DNA of 64,000 nucleotides from Thinopyrum elongatum. Its lineage: Eukaryota; Streptophyta; Magnoliopsida; Poales; Poaceae. How positions within the stretch are numbered: the stretch's first letter is position 1; each line of letters starts with the position of its first letter. A model generated the notes under the pieces. The model searched no databases. It worked only from the letters and a program-made list of their open reading frames with translations, and was not told the origin of the DNA. Below are positions 1-11,606 of this stretch, in pieces. The stretch covers positions 342,614,307 to 342,678,306 of the forward strand of contig CM022299.1 of the NCBI GenBank assembly GCA_011799875.1, given 5' to 3'. Both the position numbers and the translations under genes were made by a program.

Positions 1-672
1 TCCCTTCTTTCCCTTGCCTTTCTTGAAACTAGTGGTTTTATTCACCATCAACACTTGATGCTCCTTCTGGATATCTGACTCAGCGACTTTCAGCATCGCG
101 AACAGCTCGGAGACTGACTTGTTCATCCCTTGCATGTTATAGTTCAACACAAAGCTCTTGTAACTAGGTGGCAGCTATTGAAGAACTCTGTCAGTGACAG
201 CCTCTAGCGGGAGCTCAACTCCCAACTCAGCCATACGGTTGTAGTACACAGACATTCTGAGTATGTGCTCACTGATAGACCCGTTCTCCTCCATCTTGCA
301 GGCATAGAACTTATCGGAGGTCTCATACCTCTCGATCTGGGCATTCTTCTCAAAGATAAACTTCAACTCCTGGAACATCTCATATGCTCCATGACGTTTA
401 AAACGCCTTTGAAGTCCTGGCTCTAAGCTATACAACATGGCGCACTGAACTATTGAGTAGTCATCAACACGCGACTGCCAGGCGTTCACAACGTCCACAG
501 TCGCTGGAGGGGGTGGCACACCAAGCGGTGCATCAAGGACATAAGCCTTTTGGGCAGCCGTGAGGATAATCCTCAGATTACGGGCCTAGTCCACAAAGTT
601 AGTTCCATCATCTTTCATCTTAACTTTCTCTAGGAACGCATTGAAATTCAGGGGAGCTACTGCGCGAGCCAT
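1..672 (-). pseudogene. copia gag (UBN2/retrotran_gag type), degenerate and partial
   Basis: The gag capsid protein packages element RNA in cytoplasmic virus-like particles. The start chosen is the ATG at 672 (MARAVAPLNFNAFL), just after the leader. The protein has the usual copia gag stretch with a WQSRVDDYSIVQCAML-like helix, then YETSDKFYACKMEENGS, and ends at the window edge in a basic KKGKGKKG segment just before the expected zinc knuckle. Two in-frame TAG codons break it, one near 586 (replacing the Trp of FVDWARN-type sequence) and one at 175-177 (after RVLQ). Both fit single transitions. The copy is therefore non-coding. Confidence 0.85.
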
Positions 673-1941
673 TGATCTACAACATAAATTTGCAAAGATA
701 ACTTAGACTATTGTTCATGATAATGAGTTCAATTAATCATATTACCTAAGAACTCCCACTCAAATCAACATCCCTCCGGTTGTCCGAGTGCAACATGATC
801 CAAATTCACCAACCCAAGTCCGATCATCACGTGAGATGAGGTGGTTTCAATGGTGAACATCTCCATGTTGATCATATCTACTATATGACTCATGTTCGAC
901 CTTTCGGTCTCTTGTGTTCCGAGGCCATGTCTGTACATTCTAGGCTCGTCAAGTTTAACCCAAGTGTTCTGCATGTGCAAAACTGGCTTGCACCCGTTGT
1001 ATGTGAACGTAGAGTCTATCACACCTGATCATCACGTGGTGCTTCGAAACGACGAACTTTCGCAACGGTGCACACTTGGGGAGAACACAATTTTATCTTG
1101 AAATTTTAGTGAGGGATCACCTTATAATGCTACCGTCATCCTAAGCAAAATAAGATGCATAAAAGGATTAACATCACATGCAAATCATAAGTGACATGAT
1201 ATGGCCATCAACTTGTGCTTTTGATCTCCATCTCCAAAGCACCGGCATGATCTCCATCGTCATCGGCATGACACCATGATCTCCATCATCGTGTCGCCAT
1301 CAGGGTTGTCATGCCAACCATGCTTCTACTACTATTGCTATCACTTAGCAAAAAAGTAAAGCATTACATAGCGCTTAATGATTGACACGCAGGTCATATA
1401 ATAATTAAAGACAACCCTATGGCTCCTGTCGGTTGCCGTATGCATCGACATGCAAGTCGATATAGACTATTACAAACATGATCATCTCATACATCAAATA
1501 TATCTCATCATGTCTTTGGCCATATCATATCACAACATACCCTGCAAAAACAAGTTAGACGTCCTCTAATTGTTGTTGCATGTTTTACGTGGCTGCTATG
1601 GGTATCTAGCAAGAACGATTCTTACCTACGCAAAGCCACAACGGTGATATGCAAGTTGCTATTTAACCTTCTACAAGGACCGCCTTTATCGAATCCGATT
1701 CAACTAAGGTGGGAGAGACAGACACCCGCCAGCCATCTTTATGCAACAAAGTCACATGTGTGTCGATGGAACCGGTCTCATGCACGTGGACATGTAAAGT
1801 TGGTCCGGGCCGCTTCATCCCACAATACCGCCGAATCAAGAAAAGACCAAGGAAGGAAGCAATCTGAATATCAACGCCCACAAACTCCTTTGTGTTCTAC
1901 TTGTGATGTCATCTACGCATAGACCTAGGTCATGATGCCAC
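1..1941 (-). mobile_element. 5' internal region of a BARE-1/WIS/Angela-type copia element, partial
   Basis: Reading the minus strand from 1941 down, the LTR end is followed by a primer-binding-like stretch (GTGGCATCATGA), a long untranslated leader, and gag from 672. The leader is the same sequence as the plus-strand leader at 9226-10037, which confirms a common family. The element runs off the left edge. Leader 673-1940 holds no gene; the short ORFs there are not conserved in the sister copy. Lineage is inferred from the LTR signature. Confidence 0.85.
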
Positions 1942-3711
1942 TGTTGGGGAATGTTGCATGGGAAACAAAAAAAATCCTACGCTCACAAAGATCAATCTAG
2001 GAGATGGACATCTACGAGAGGAGAGATTACATCTACATACCCTTGTAGATCGCTAAGCGGAAGCGTCAAGAAACGAGGTTGATGTAGTCGAACGTCTTCG
2101 CGATCCAATCACGATCCGTCCCGCGAACTCCGATCTAGCGCCGAACGGACGGCACCTCCGTGTTCAACACACGTACGGCTTGATGACGCCTTCACCTCCT
2201 CGATCCAGGGAGCGATGGTGAAGTAGTAGCTTGAGACCTCCGGCAGCACGACGGCGTGATGGCGGTGGTGGTGGAGAAATCTTGGTAGAGCTTCGCTAAG
2301 CACTACGGAGAAGAAGATGGCTACGAGGGAGAGGGAGGGCAGCGCCATGGCATAGATGGGTGCGGCTGCCCTCCCTCTACCCCTCTATATATAGGGGGAA
2401 GGGAGGAGGAGGGGCGCCCTAGGGTTCCCGAGGGGGGCCGGCGGCCACCAGGGGGAAACCCTAGATGGGTTTTGGTGCGCCTCCTCCCGGGAGCCTTGGC
2501 CCCCAAGGCAAAGGGGGTGGCTGCCCTAAGGGAGCGCCCCCACCCCTTCTGGTTATGTGGGAAAGGGTGAGGGGGGCGCACAGCCCCTTAGTGGGCTGGT
2601 TTGCCCCTCCCCTTGGCCCATGGGGCCCCCCAACACTTGTCGGGGCCCCCCGAAACCCCTTTCGGTGATGCTGGTCATCACCCGGTACCCCCGGAACAAT
2701 TCCGGACTCCAATACCCTTCGTCCAATATATCAATCTTCACCTCCGGACCATTCCAGAGTTCCTCGTCATGTCCGGGATCTCATCCGGGACTCCGAACAA
2801 CCTTCGGTAACCACCATAATGACTGAACTATACTTATATCGTCACCAAACGTTAAGTGTGTAGACCCTGCGGGTTCGAGAACTATGCAGACATGGCCGAG
2901 ACACCTCTACGGTCAATAACCAATAGCGGGACCTGGATGCCCATATTGGTTCCTACATATTCTATGAAGATCTTATCGGTTGAACCTCAATGTCAAGGAT
3001 TCTGCTAATCCCGTATGTAGTTCCCTTTGTCTATCGGTATGTTACTTGCCCGATATTCGATCGTCGGTATCCCCATACCTAGTTCAATCTCGTTACTGGC
3101 AAGTCTCTTTACTCATTCCATAATACAAGATCCCGTGGCTAACTCATTAGTCACATTGCTTGCAAGCTTACTGTGATGTTGCATTAACGAGTGGGCCCTG
3201 AGATACCTCTGTATCATACAGAGTGACAAATCCCAGTCTTGATCCATGCCAACTCAACAGACACCCTCGGAGATACCTGTAGAGCACCTTTATAGTCACA
3301 CAGTTATGTTGCGACGTTTGGTACACACAAGGTATTCCTTCGGTGTCAGTGAGTTGCATGATCTCATGGTCATAGGAACATATACTTGACATGCAGAAAA
3401 CGATAGCAATAAACTTGACATGATCATATGCTATGTTTATAGTTTGGGTCTTGTCCATCACATCATTCTCCTAATGATGTGATCCCATTATCAAATGACA
3501 ACTCATGTCTATGGCTAGGAAACCATAGCCATCTTTGATCAACGAGCTAGTCCGGTAGAGGCTTACTAGGGACATGTTGTTGTCTATATATCCACACATG
3601 TATTTGAGTTTCCGGTCAATACAATTATAGCATGGATAATAAACGATTATCATGAACAAGGAAATATAATAATAACCACTTTATTATTGCCTCTAGGGCA
3701 TATTTCCAACA
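1942..3711 (-). repeat. BARE-1/Angela-type copia LTR (1,770 bp)
   Basis: The minus-strand LTR begins TGTTGGAAATATGCCC at 3711 and ends CCCCAACA at 1942, so it is TG...CA bounded. The polypurine tract AAGTGGGAGAC abuts it on the 3711 side and a primer-binding-like sequence abuts it on the 1942 side. It therefore acts as 3' LTR of the copy ending in RNaseH at 3746-4387 and as 5' LTR of the copy whose gag is at 1-672. It contains a GC-rich block at about 2340-2660, and parallels the plus-strand LTR at 7485-9225. Confidence 0.9.
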
Positions 3712-3745
3712 GTCTCCCACTTGCACTAGAGTCAATAATCTAGCA

Positions 3746-4387
3746 TTACATGGTAATGAATCTAACACCCATAGAGTTCTGGTGTTGATCATGCTTTGCC
3801 CGTGGAAGAGGTTTAGTCAACGGATCTGCAACATTCAGATATGTATGTATCTTGCAAATGTTTATGTTTTCCTCCTTGATGTAATCACGGATAGAATTGA
3901 AGCATCGCTTTATGTGTCTGGTCCTCTTGTGAAACCTTGGTTCCTTGGCTAGAGCAATGACACCAGTGTTGTCACAGAACAGAGTCATTGGGTCCAGTGC
4001 ACTGGGCATAACTCCAAGATCTGTCGTGAACTGCTTCATCCAGACACATTCCTTCGCCGCCTCCGAGGCAGCTATGTACTCCGCTTCGCATGTAGAATCA
4101 GCTACCACGCTCTGCTTGGAACTGCACCAGCTTACCGCTCCCCCATTTAGAACATATACGTATCCGGTTTGAGACTTAGAGTCATCTGGATCAGTGTCAA
4201 AGCTTGCATCGACGTAACCCTTTACGACGAGCTCTTGTTCACCTCCATAAACAAGAATCATTTCCTTAGTCCTTTTCAGGTACTTAAGGATATTCTTGAC
4301 CGTTGTCCAGTGTTCCACTCCCGGATCACTTTGAAACCTTTCGGCCATACTTATGGCAAGGCAGACATCTGGCATGGCATGGACTAG
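3746..4387 (-). pseudogene. copia RNase H and pol C-terminus, truncated
   Basis: This is the end of a copia polyprotein. RNase H removes the RNA strand during reverse transcription. Visible residues include the YVDASFDTDPDDSKSQTGY stretch (first Asp region), GGAVSWCSSKQSVVADST, CEAEYIAASEAAKE (catalytic Glu) and LFCDNTGVIALA (Asp). The C-terminus KIHTYLNVADPLTKPLP is typical of copia pol ends. Only about 210 residues remain; the upstream RT, integrase and gag are cut off at about 4388-4390 where another LTR starts. The reading frame is open to its natural stop, and a polypurine tract and LTR follow. Confidence 0.9.
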
Positions 4388-4390
4388 AGA

Positions 4391-5833
4391 TGTGGACCCC
4401 TCAAAATGCTAAGGACATATATTGGCAAAAGCTCAAGACTCTTCATCTTTGTTTTAGTGATCCAAGATCACATTGAGTCCATAGGAAAGCCAATACTATT
4501 AAAAGGGGATGAGGTGTTGCTTAATGGATTGCTTGCTCAAATGCTTAGTGATATTGCTCCAAAACCCTCAACCACTTTCTCCATCCAAATATGTCAAAAC
4601 CCTAAACTCCAACTCGGCCCCATCGATTCTTCCTATCCGGCGCCACCGAGTTCATATGACATAGCCACTTCCAGAAACCCTAGCAATTCGGTTTCACCGA
4701 TACAGGTCTCCGTCTCACCGAGATGGCCTTGCCAACGCTCTGTAACTTGTTGCATTTATTTCGGTCTCACCGAGTTATGCGATCGGTCTCCCCGAGTTGG
4801 CTTGACATTCTCTCTGTTGCCTTATTGCTTCACTTCGGTCTCACCGAGTTGATGCAATCGGTGCCACCGAGTTGATGTTTACCCTAATCCCTAGCACATC
4901 GGTCTCATCGAGTTGTTCCAGTCGGTCCCATCGAGATCCCTAAACCGTTCACATTTTGAACTAATCAGTCCCACCGAGTTTATCCATTCGGTCTCACCGA
5001 GATTGGTCAAATGTGTGTAATGGTTGGATTTTGTGTGGAGGCTACATATACCCCTCCACCCCCTCTCCATAAGTGAGAGCCATCAGAACGTGCCTACACT
5101 TCCACCATACATTTTCTGAGAGGGAACCACCTACTCATGTGTTGAGATCAAGATATTCCAATCCTACCACAAGAATCTTGATTTCTAGCCTTCCCCAAGT
5201 TTCTTTCCACTCAAATAATCTTTCCACCATACCCAAATTTGTGAGAGAGAGTTGAGTGTTGGGGAGACTATCATTTGAGCAAGGAGTTCATCATCAACAC
5301 ACCATCTATTACCTTTTGGAGAGTGGTGTCTCCTAGATTGGTTAGGTGTCGCTTGGGAGCCTCCGTCAAGATGTGGAGTTGAACCAAGAAGTTTGTAAGG
5401 GCAAGGAGATCACCTACTACATGAAGATCTACCCAAGTGAGGCAAGTGCTTCGTGGGCGATGGCCATGGTGGGATAGACAAGGTTGCTTCTTCGTGGACC
5501 CTTCGTGGGTGGAGCCCTCCGTGGACTCGCGCAGCCGTTACCCTTCGTGGGTTGAAGTCTCCATCAACGTGGATGTACGATAGCACCACCTATCGGAACC
5601 ACGCCAAAAATCTTCGTGTCTCCATTGCGTTTGCTTTCTCCAAATCATTCCCTTTACCTTCATATGCAATATTTTACTTTCCGCTGCTACACTCTTAGAA
5701 TTGCATGTGTAGGTTGATTACTTGACTTGTGCTAATTGCTAAAATCTGCCCACAACTAAAATTGGGAAAAGGTTAGATTTTTATTTGGTCAAGTAGTCTA
5801 ATCACCCCCTCTAGACATACTTTCGATCCTACA
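4391..5833 (+). repeat. 5' LTR of a SIRE/Maximus-like copia element (1,443 bp)
   Basis: It starts TGTGGACCCCTC and ends TTTCGATCCTACA, followed by a primer-binding-like TAGTATCGGAGC at 5836-5847 (close to the tRNA-Met type TGGTATCAGAGC) and by gag at 5918. The end resembles Triticeae SIRE-type LTR ends with the CACCCCCTCTAGACATA block. U3 carries an array of interrupted palindromes (4684-5010), followed by a TATA-like ACATATACCCC at 5044-5054. Its matching 3' LTR is not in the window. Confidence 0.75.
4684..5010 (+). repeat. array of about 10 interrupted palindromes in LTR U3
   Basis: About ten copies of a dyad with consensus TCGGTCTCACCGAGTT are spread over some 330 bp at irregular spacing. 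The arms TCGGT and ACCGA are exact inverted repeats in most copies; variants include TCGGTGCCACCGAGTT and TCGGTCTCATCGAGTT. The array ends about 35 bp before the TATA-like sequence, so a transcription-factor-binding role is plausible but inferred. Confidence 0.8.
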
Positions 5834-5917
5834 AGTAGTATCGGAGCTTTGGTCTCCATTTGCCTTGATTTCCATAGCTTTGGTGATCATAGCCTTGGTT
5901 TCACAACCTAGGAGAGT

Positions 5918-7484
5918 ATGGCGTCTAGCGAGGGAAATTACCACCGTAGAGGTCCTTACTTTGATGGTACTAATTTTGCTAGTTGGAAGCATAAGATGAA
6001 AATGCATATTCTTGGTCATAACCCTGTTGTTTGGGCTGTTGTGTGTATTGGCTTACAAGCTGATTTCTTCGAGGATGGAAAAGAATCGGATCATGAAGCG
6101 ACAGTGGAAGAAATGAAGATGTTGCAATACAATGCTCAAGCTTGCGATATTCTCTTCAATGGATTGTGTCCCGAAGAATTCAACAAAATCAGCCGTCTTG
6201 AGAATGCAAAGGAAATTTGGGATACTTTCGTTGATATGCACGAAGGTACCGAGTCCGTCAAGGACTCCAAGTTGGATGTGCTTCAAAGTCAACTTGACAA
6301 GTTCAAGATGAAGGATGGTGAAGGAGTCGCCGAAATGTACTCTAGGCTTACTCTCATCACAAATGAGATTGCCGGCTTAGGAAGTGAAGAGATGACCAAC
6401 AAATTCATCATCAAGAAGATCCTAAGAGCCTTAGATGGAAAATATGATACTGTGTGCACCTTGATCCAAATGATGCCCAATTACAAAGATCTCAAGCCCA
6501 AGGAAGTCATTGGTAGAATTGTTGCTCATGAGATGTCACTCAAGGATAAGGAAGAGCTCCATAACAAGTCAAGTGATGCTTACAAAGCTTCAAGTGATGC
6601 TCCTACAACATCAAGTGAGAAGCAAGTCACCAATGAAGAATTGAGCTTAATGGTGAAAAACTTCAACGAGTTCTACAAGAATAGAAGCAAAGAGAGAAGC
6701 TCCAAGTCAAGGTCCTACAATGACAAAAGATCTTCTAGTCATGATCGTAATTGCTACAATTATGGAAGACCCGAACACTACTCCAATGAGTGTACGGCTC
6801 CCTACAAGAAAAGAGAAGATTCACCAAAAAGGAGGAGTAAAAGAGATGAATCACCTCCAAGATAGAGAAGGAGTAGAGATGATCGTTATGAACGAAGACC
6901 GTCTCGTAGAAGCAAGGATTCGGAAAGGAAGGACAAGTCATCAAAGGTCTACACAATACAAAGACATCAAGCTCACGTTGGTGAATGGGTATCCGGTTCC
7001 GACTCCCGACAACTACTCTGAGAGAAGCTATCACTCCAACTCCAACTATACTCAATATGAAGGTGTTGTCGGTCTTGCACTAGTGTCATCCAACTCCTAC
7101 GACATCTTTGACTCACCAAATGAAGGAATTGGAAGATGCTTCATGGCTAAAGGCCCTAAGGTATCACACCCCGAGTATGTTGATTTCAATAGTGATGAAG
7201 ATGATTTGCTAGGCGATGATGATTTACTTGTTGACAACACTAGTGATGAAAACTATGATGAATTTGCTAGTAATCATGCTAATCAAGATGAAATTAATGA
7301 CAATGATAAGAAGGAGATTGAGCGTCTAACTAAATAATTAAACACTCTTAAGTTAGCTCATGAAACAACTCTAGAGGATCATGGAGAGCTCCTAAGGACT
7401 CATGAGAAGCTACGCTTCGAGAAGCTAAATTTAGAGCAAGAGCATGAGTTTCTAAAAGTTATCAATGATGATCTTCGAAATAAG
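5918..7484 (+). pseudogene. SIRE/Maximus-like copia gag, frameshifted and interrupted
   Basis: Gag starts at ATG 5918 (MASSEGNYHRRGPYFDG), a typical SIRE-type start. It contains the UBN2 region (NAKEIWDTFVDMHEGTESVK) and a Lys/Ser-rich tail. The zinc knuckle at 6752-6793 reads CYNYGRPEHYSNEC, so the second Cys of the CCHC motif is Tyr. A TAG closes the frame at 6863-6865, and the downstream gag reads on in another frame from about 6960 (VNGYPVPTPDNYSERS, then the acidic DLLGDDDLLVDNTSDENYDE and a predicted coiled coil with THEKLRFEKLNLEQEHEFLK). The frame is lost again by a TAA near 7335. At 7485 an Angela LTR interrupts it. No pol is present. Confidence 0.85.
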
Positions 7485-9225
7485 TGATGGAAATATGCCC
7501 TAGAGGCAATAATAAAGTTGCTATTATTATATTTCCTTATTCATGATAAAGGTTTATTATTCATGCTAGAATTGTATTGACCGAAAACTTAAATACATGT
7601 GTGGATACATAAACAAATACCGTGTCCCTAGTAAGCCTCTACTAGACTAGCTCGTTGATCAAAGATGGTTAAGGTTTCCTAACCATGGACATGAGTTGTC
7701 ATTTGATAACGGGACCACATCATTAGGAGAATGATGTGATGGACAAGACCCATCCGTTAGCTTAGCATATGATCGTTCAGTTTATTGCTACTGCTTTCTT
7801 AATGTCAAATACATATTCCTTCGACCATGAGATCATGCAACTCCCGGATACCGGAGGAATGCCTTATGTGCTATCAAACATCACAACATAACTGGGTGAT
7901 CATAAAGATGCTCTATAGGTATTTCCGAAGGTGTCTGTTGAGTTGGCATGGATCAAGATTGGGATTTGTCACTCCGTGTATCGGAGAGGTATCTCTGGGC
8001 CCTCTCGGTAATACACATCACAAGAAGCTTGCAAGCAAAGTGACTAAGGAGTTAGTTGCAAGATGATGTATTACGGAATGAGTAAAGAGACTTGCCGGCA
8101 ACGAGATTGAACTAGGTATGGAGATATCGATGATCGAATCTCGGGCAAGTAACATACCGACAGACAAAGGGAAATACGTATGTTGTCATAAAGGTTCGAC
8201 CGATAAAGATCTTCGTAGAATATGTAGGAACCAATATGGGCATCCAGGTCCCGCTATTGGTTATTGACTGGAGAAGTGTCTCGGTCATGTCTACATCATT
8301 CTCAAACCCGTAGGGTCCGCACGCTTAATGTTTGTTGACGATATAGTACTATATGAGTTATGTGAGTTGGTAACCGAATGTTGTTCAGAGTCTCGGATGA
8401 GATCACAGACATGACAAGGAGCTCCGAAATGGTCCGGAGGTGAAGATTGATATATAGGACGATACTATTTGGTCACCGGAAAGGTTTCGGAATGTACTGG
8501 GTAATCATCGGATCACCGGAAGGGGTTCCGGGAGGCCCCGAGAGGTTATTCGGCCATATGGGCCAAATGAGGGGAGCACACCAGCCCACAAGGGGCTGGC
8601 GCGACCCACCTCTGGCCGCAGGCCTTGGGGAGAAAGGGAAGGAGGGGAATCGGCCTCCCCTTTCCTTCCCTCTCCTCCCCTTTCCTTCCCCCCGAGAGCA
8701 AATAAGGAAGGGGGGCGCCTAAGGGCAGGCACCCTAGGGCTGGCCGCCGGCCCCTAGGGGTGTGCCTGGGCAGCCTCCCCCCACCTATATATATGTGAGG
8801 AGGGAGAGGGGCAACACACACCACAATCCCTAAGCCGTGTGCGACGCCCCTCTCCCTCTAGTTCGTCCTCGGTCATAATTTTCGTAGTGCTCGGCGAAGC
8901 CCTGCGGAGATAGTTGCACCACCACCGTCACCACGCCGCCGTGCTACCAGAACTCATCTACTACCTCGCTCGACTTGCTGGATCAAGAAGGTGAGTACGT
9001 CATCGAGCTGAACGTGTGCTGAACGCGGAGGTGCCGTGCGTTCGGTACTTGATCGAGCGGATCATGAAGGTGTACGACTACATCAACCGCGTTGATAAAC
9101 GCTTCCGCTTAACGGTCTATGAGGGTACGTAGACATACTCTCCCCTCTCGTAGCTATGCATCTCCATGGATAGATCTTGCGTGTGCATAGAAATTTTTTT
9201 GTTTTCCATGCAACGTTCCCCAACA
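7485..9225 (+). repeat. BARE-1/Angela-type copia 5' LTR (1,741 bp)
   Basis: It starts TGATGGAAATATGCCCTAG (one base off the canonical TGTTGG start) and ends TTCCCCAACA. Over its length it parallels the minus-strand LTR at 1942-3711. It is inserted into the SIRE-like gag; the 5 bp to the left are ATAAG, and no right flank is available to confirm the target-site duplication. A TATA-like CTATATATATG lies at about 8784-8794, and a GC-rich block precedes it. Confidence 0.88.
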
Positions 9226-10037
9226 GTGGCATCATGAGCCAGGTCTATGCGTAGATGATATGCACGACTAGAACACAAAGGAGTTGTGGGCGGTGATGGT
9301 CATACTGCTTACCATCAACGTCTTATTTTGATTCGGCGACATTGTGGGATGAAGCGGCCTGGACCAGCCTTACATGTCCACGCACATGAGACCGGTTCCA
9401 CCGACTCACATGCAACTTGTTTTGCATAAAGGTGGATGGCGGGTGTCTGTTTCTCCTACTTTAGTTGAATCAAATTTAACTACGGCCAGTCCTTGCAGAA
9501 GGTTAAAACAACAAACTTGATAATCACCGTTGTGGTTTTGCGTGGGTAAGAACAGTTCTTGCTAGTTGCCCGTAGAAGCCACGTAAAACTTGCAACAGCA
9601 AAGTAGAGGACGTCTAACTTGTTTTTGTAGGGCATGTTGTGATGTGATATGGTCAAGATATGATGTGATATATGTTGATGTATGAGATGATCATGTTTTG
9701 TAATAAGTTCACGACTTGCATTTCGATGAGTATGACAACCGGCAGGAGCCTTAGGGTTGTCTTTAATTATTGTATGACCTGCGTGTCAATCACTAAGCGC
9801 CATGTAATTGCTTTTCTTTATCATTGTGCGTTAGCAATAGTTGTAGTAGCAATAGTTGGCGAGACGACCCCGACGCTATGATGGAGATCAAGGTGTCATG
9901 TCAGTGATGATGGAGATCATGCCGATGCTTTGGCGATGGAGACCAAAAGCACAAGATGATGATGGCCATATCATGTCACATATTTTGATTGCATGTGATG
10001 TTTATCCTTTATGCATCTTATTTTGCTTAGAATGATG
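9226..10037 (+). mobile_element. Angela-type leader with primer-binding site, truncated by CACTA insertion
   Basis: The primer-binding-like TGGCATCATGAG at 9227-9238 directly follows the LTR. The untranslated leader that follows is the reverse complement of 1-strand leader 1130-1940. It stops at 10037, where a CACTA terminus begins. No gag is reached. Confidence 0.85.
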
Positions 10038-10050
10038 CACTACAAAAAAA

Positions 10051-10244
10051 TACACTTCCGTGATGATACGTGTTTGTCACAGTAGGTCACGTTTTCTGTC
10101 ATGCATGTACATCCATGACGATTTTATGACAGAATCAAGATAGTCATACCTGTGCTGTCGTAGAAGTGTTCCATGACAATACCAAAATTATCATCACGGA
10201 AGTGTCCACTTCCATGACGATAAATGGCGCGTCATGGAAGTGCT
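10051..10244. repeat. two hairpins at the CACTA terminus
   Basis: Outer hairpin: ACACTTCCGTGATGATA at 10051 pairs with its reverse complement ending at about 10205. Inner hairpin: CACTTCCATGACG near 10208 pairs perfectly with CGTCATGGAAGTG ending at about 10244, around a 10-bp loop. CATGAC/GTCATG motifs recur throughout. These are candidate transposase-binding sites; that role is inferred. Confidence 0.75.
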
Positions 10245-10479
10245 TTCGTCAAGGGTAACCGACACATGGCATCCACCGTAACAGGTCGCCGTTAAGCTAT
10301 CGGGTCCGGTTTTGGATCCGATAACCCGTTAACAGCAACAACCAATGGCGATTTTCCACGTGTAAAATTCTCATTGGCCGAAAGAAACACGTGTCAACTC
10401 CGCGTTGGGGCAAATGTCATCCAGCGATTGGACGGGACGCGCCTATGATACGCTGATACATGGATCAGCCTAATAGTGG

Positions 10480-11330
10480 CCCATTCAGGTCAAAAGGCCG
10501 GCCCGTTTGACTTGGTCAAAAGGTGGCGGGTAGGCCCATGGAAAGCCTGTTAACGACTTGTTTGCATATAGCCCATTTACAGCCCGCTAACTCACGACCC
10601 GTTATGTCCTATCCAAATTTGGCCCAGTAGTGTCATCTAGGCTGTCCAATATGATTCCAGCCCGTTGTAACTTCTGGCCCATGTATGACCCATGATTTCT
10701 TTGGGGCCATATGAGGCCCTTTGAACTCTGGGCCCATAATGGCCCGTGGTGAAACTGGCCCATAATGAACAGTGTAGAGCTTTACACCCATTAACGGCCC
10801 ATTATTCCATTGGGCCGTTTCCAGCCCATATTATCTTTCGGCCTTCTAAGGGCCTATTTGTTCTTGGGCTCATTTCCAGCCTTCGATTACTTACGGTCCG
10901 TTACTGACCTGTTCCGCTTGAGGGCCAAATCCAGCCCGTGGTTACAGTGGGCCCGTTTGTGGCCCGTTAATCCGTTGGGCTGTTTTCATAGCGTCATCAA
11001 ATACGGCCCATTAACGACCCGTTATGCCTGTCGATAGAATTAAGCCCGTTATACATATCGGCCTATTAAGGGCCCGTTATGCTCGGGCCATAAACTAACG
11101 ATTCTAGCCCGTTTACGGTCCATATTGCGGTCCACTACGACCCATGTTTGGCCAATCGATCGGCCCGTAGAAGGCCAATTGATTCTACGGCCCGTAGAAG
11201 GCCCATTGTTTCTACGGCCCGTAGAAGGTCCATGGATCCTACGGCCCGTAGAAGGCCCATGGATCATACGACCCATGGTCACCACAGCAGGTAGCGGGAC
11301 CATGGTTACAACGGTCCGTATGTTGCCCAT
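10480..11330. repeat. CACTA subterminal repeats, GGCCC-rich
   Basis: Short motifs such as GGCCCGTTA, AGCCCGTTATG and GGCCCATTA recur dozens of times in both orientations. At 11160-11285 they condense into a direct tandem of four units about 30 bp long with core CTACGGCCCGTAGAAGG, itself nearly palindromic. Long ORFs here on both strands are products of the repeat and are not genes. Confidence 0.8.
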
Positions 11331-11606
11331 GGTTTATTGTGGCCACTAGCAAACCGCAGAAAAATAACTGCAGTGACTACAACAAAACAAATAAACAAGA
11401 CAATAAGGAAAAAATAAGCAAGCAACTTACACTAGGCTATTACGGCTATTACACATATTACATCCATTGGGCATCAAAGTTCGCCACCAGTGAGAATATG
11501 GGGAACAAAGCAACATATTACATACACTAGGCGTCTAAATTGGCCACCAGTGCAAATAAACGCGGCAGCAAAACAAGTCCAGATCTGAAACCACTTCAGA
11601 AGAGCT
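11331..11606. other. CACTA internal spacer with a short duplication
   Basis: No gene seen. A direct repeat of about 40 bp with a period near 59 bp (copies near 11453 and 11512, both containing ACATATTACAT and ending CCACCAGTG) is the only structure noted. Confidence 0.5.

Noticed and set aside
2321..2826. Pro/Gly-rich ORFs on both strands
   Set aside because: They occupy the GC-rich part of the Angela LTR; the equivalent in the sister LTR (8447-8824) is not conserved in frame.
11049..11349. Repetitive GPSTGRR peptide and its antisense partner
   Set aside because: Both are translations of the CACTA subterminal tandem repeat.
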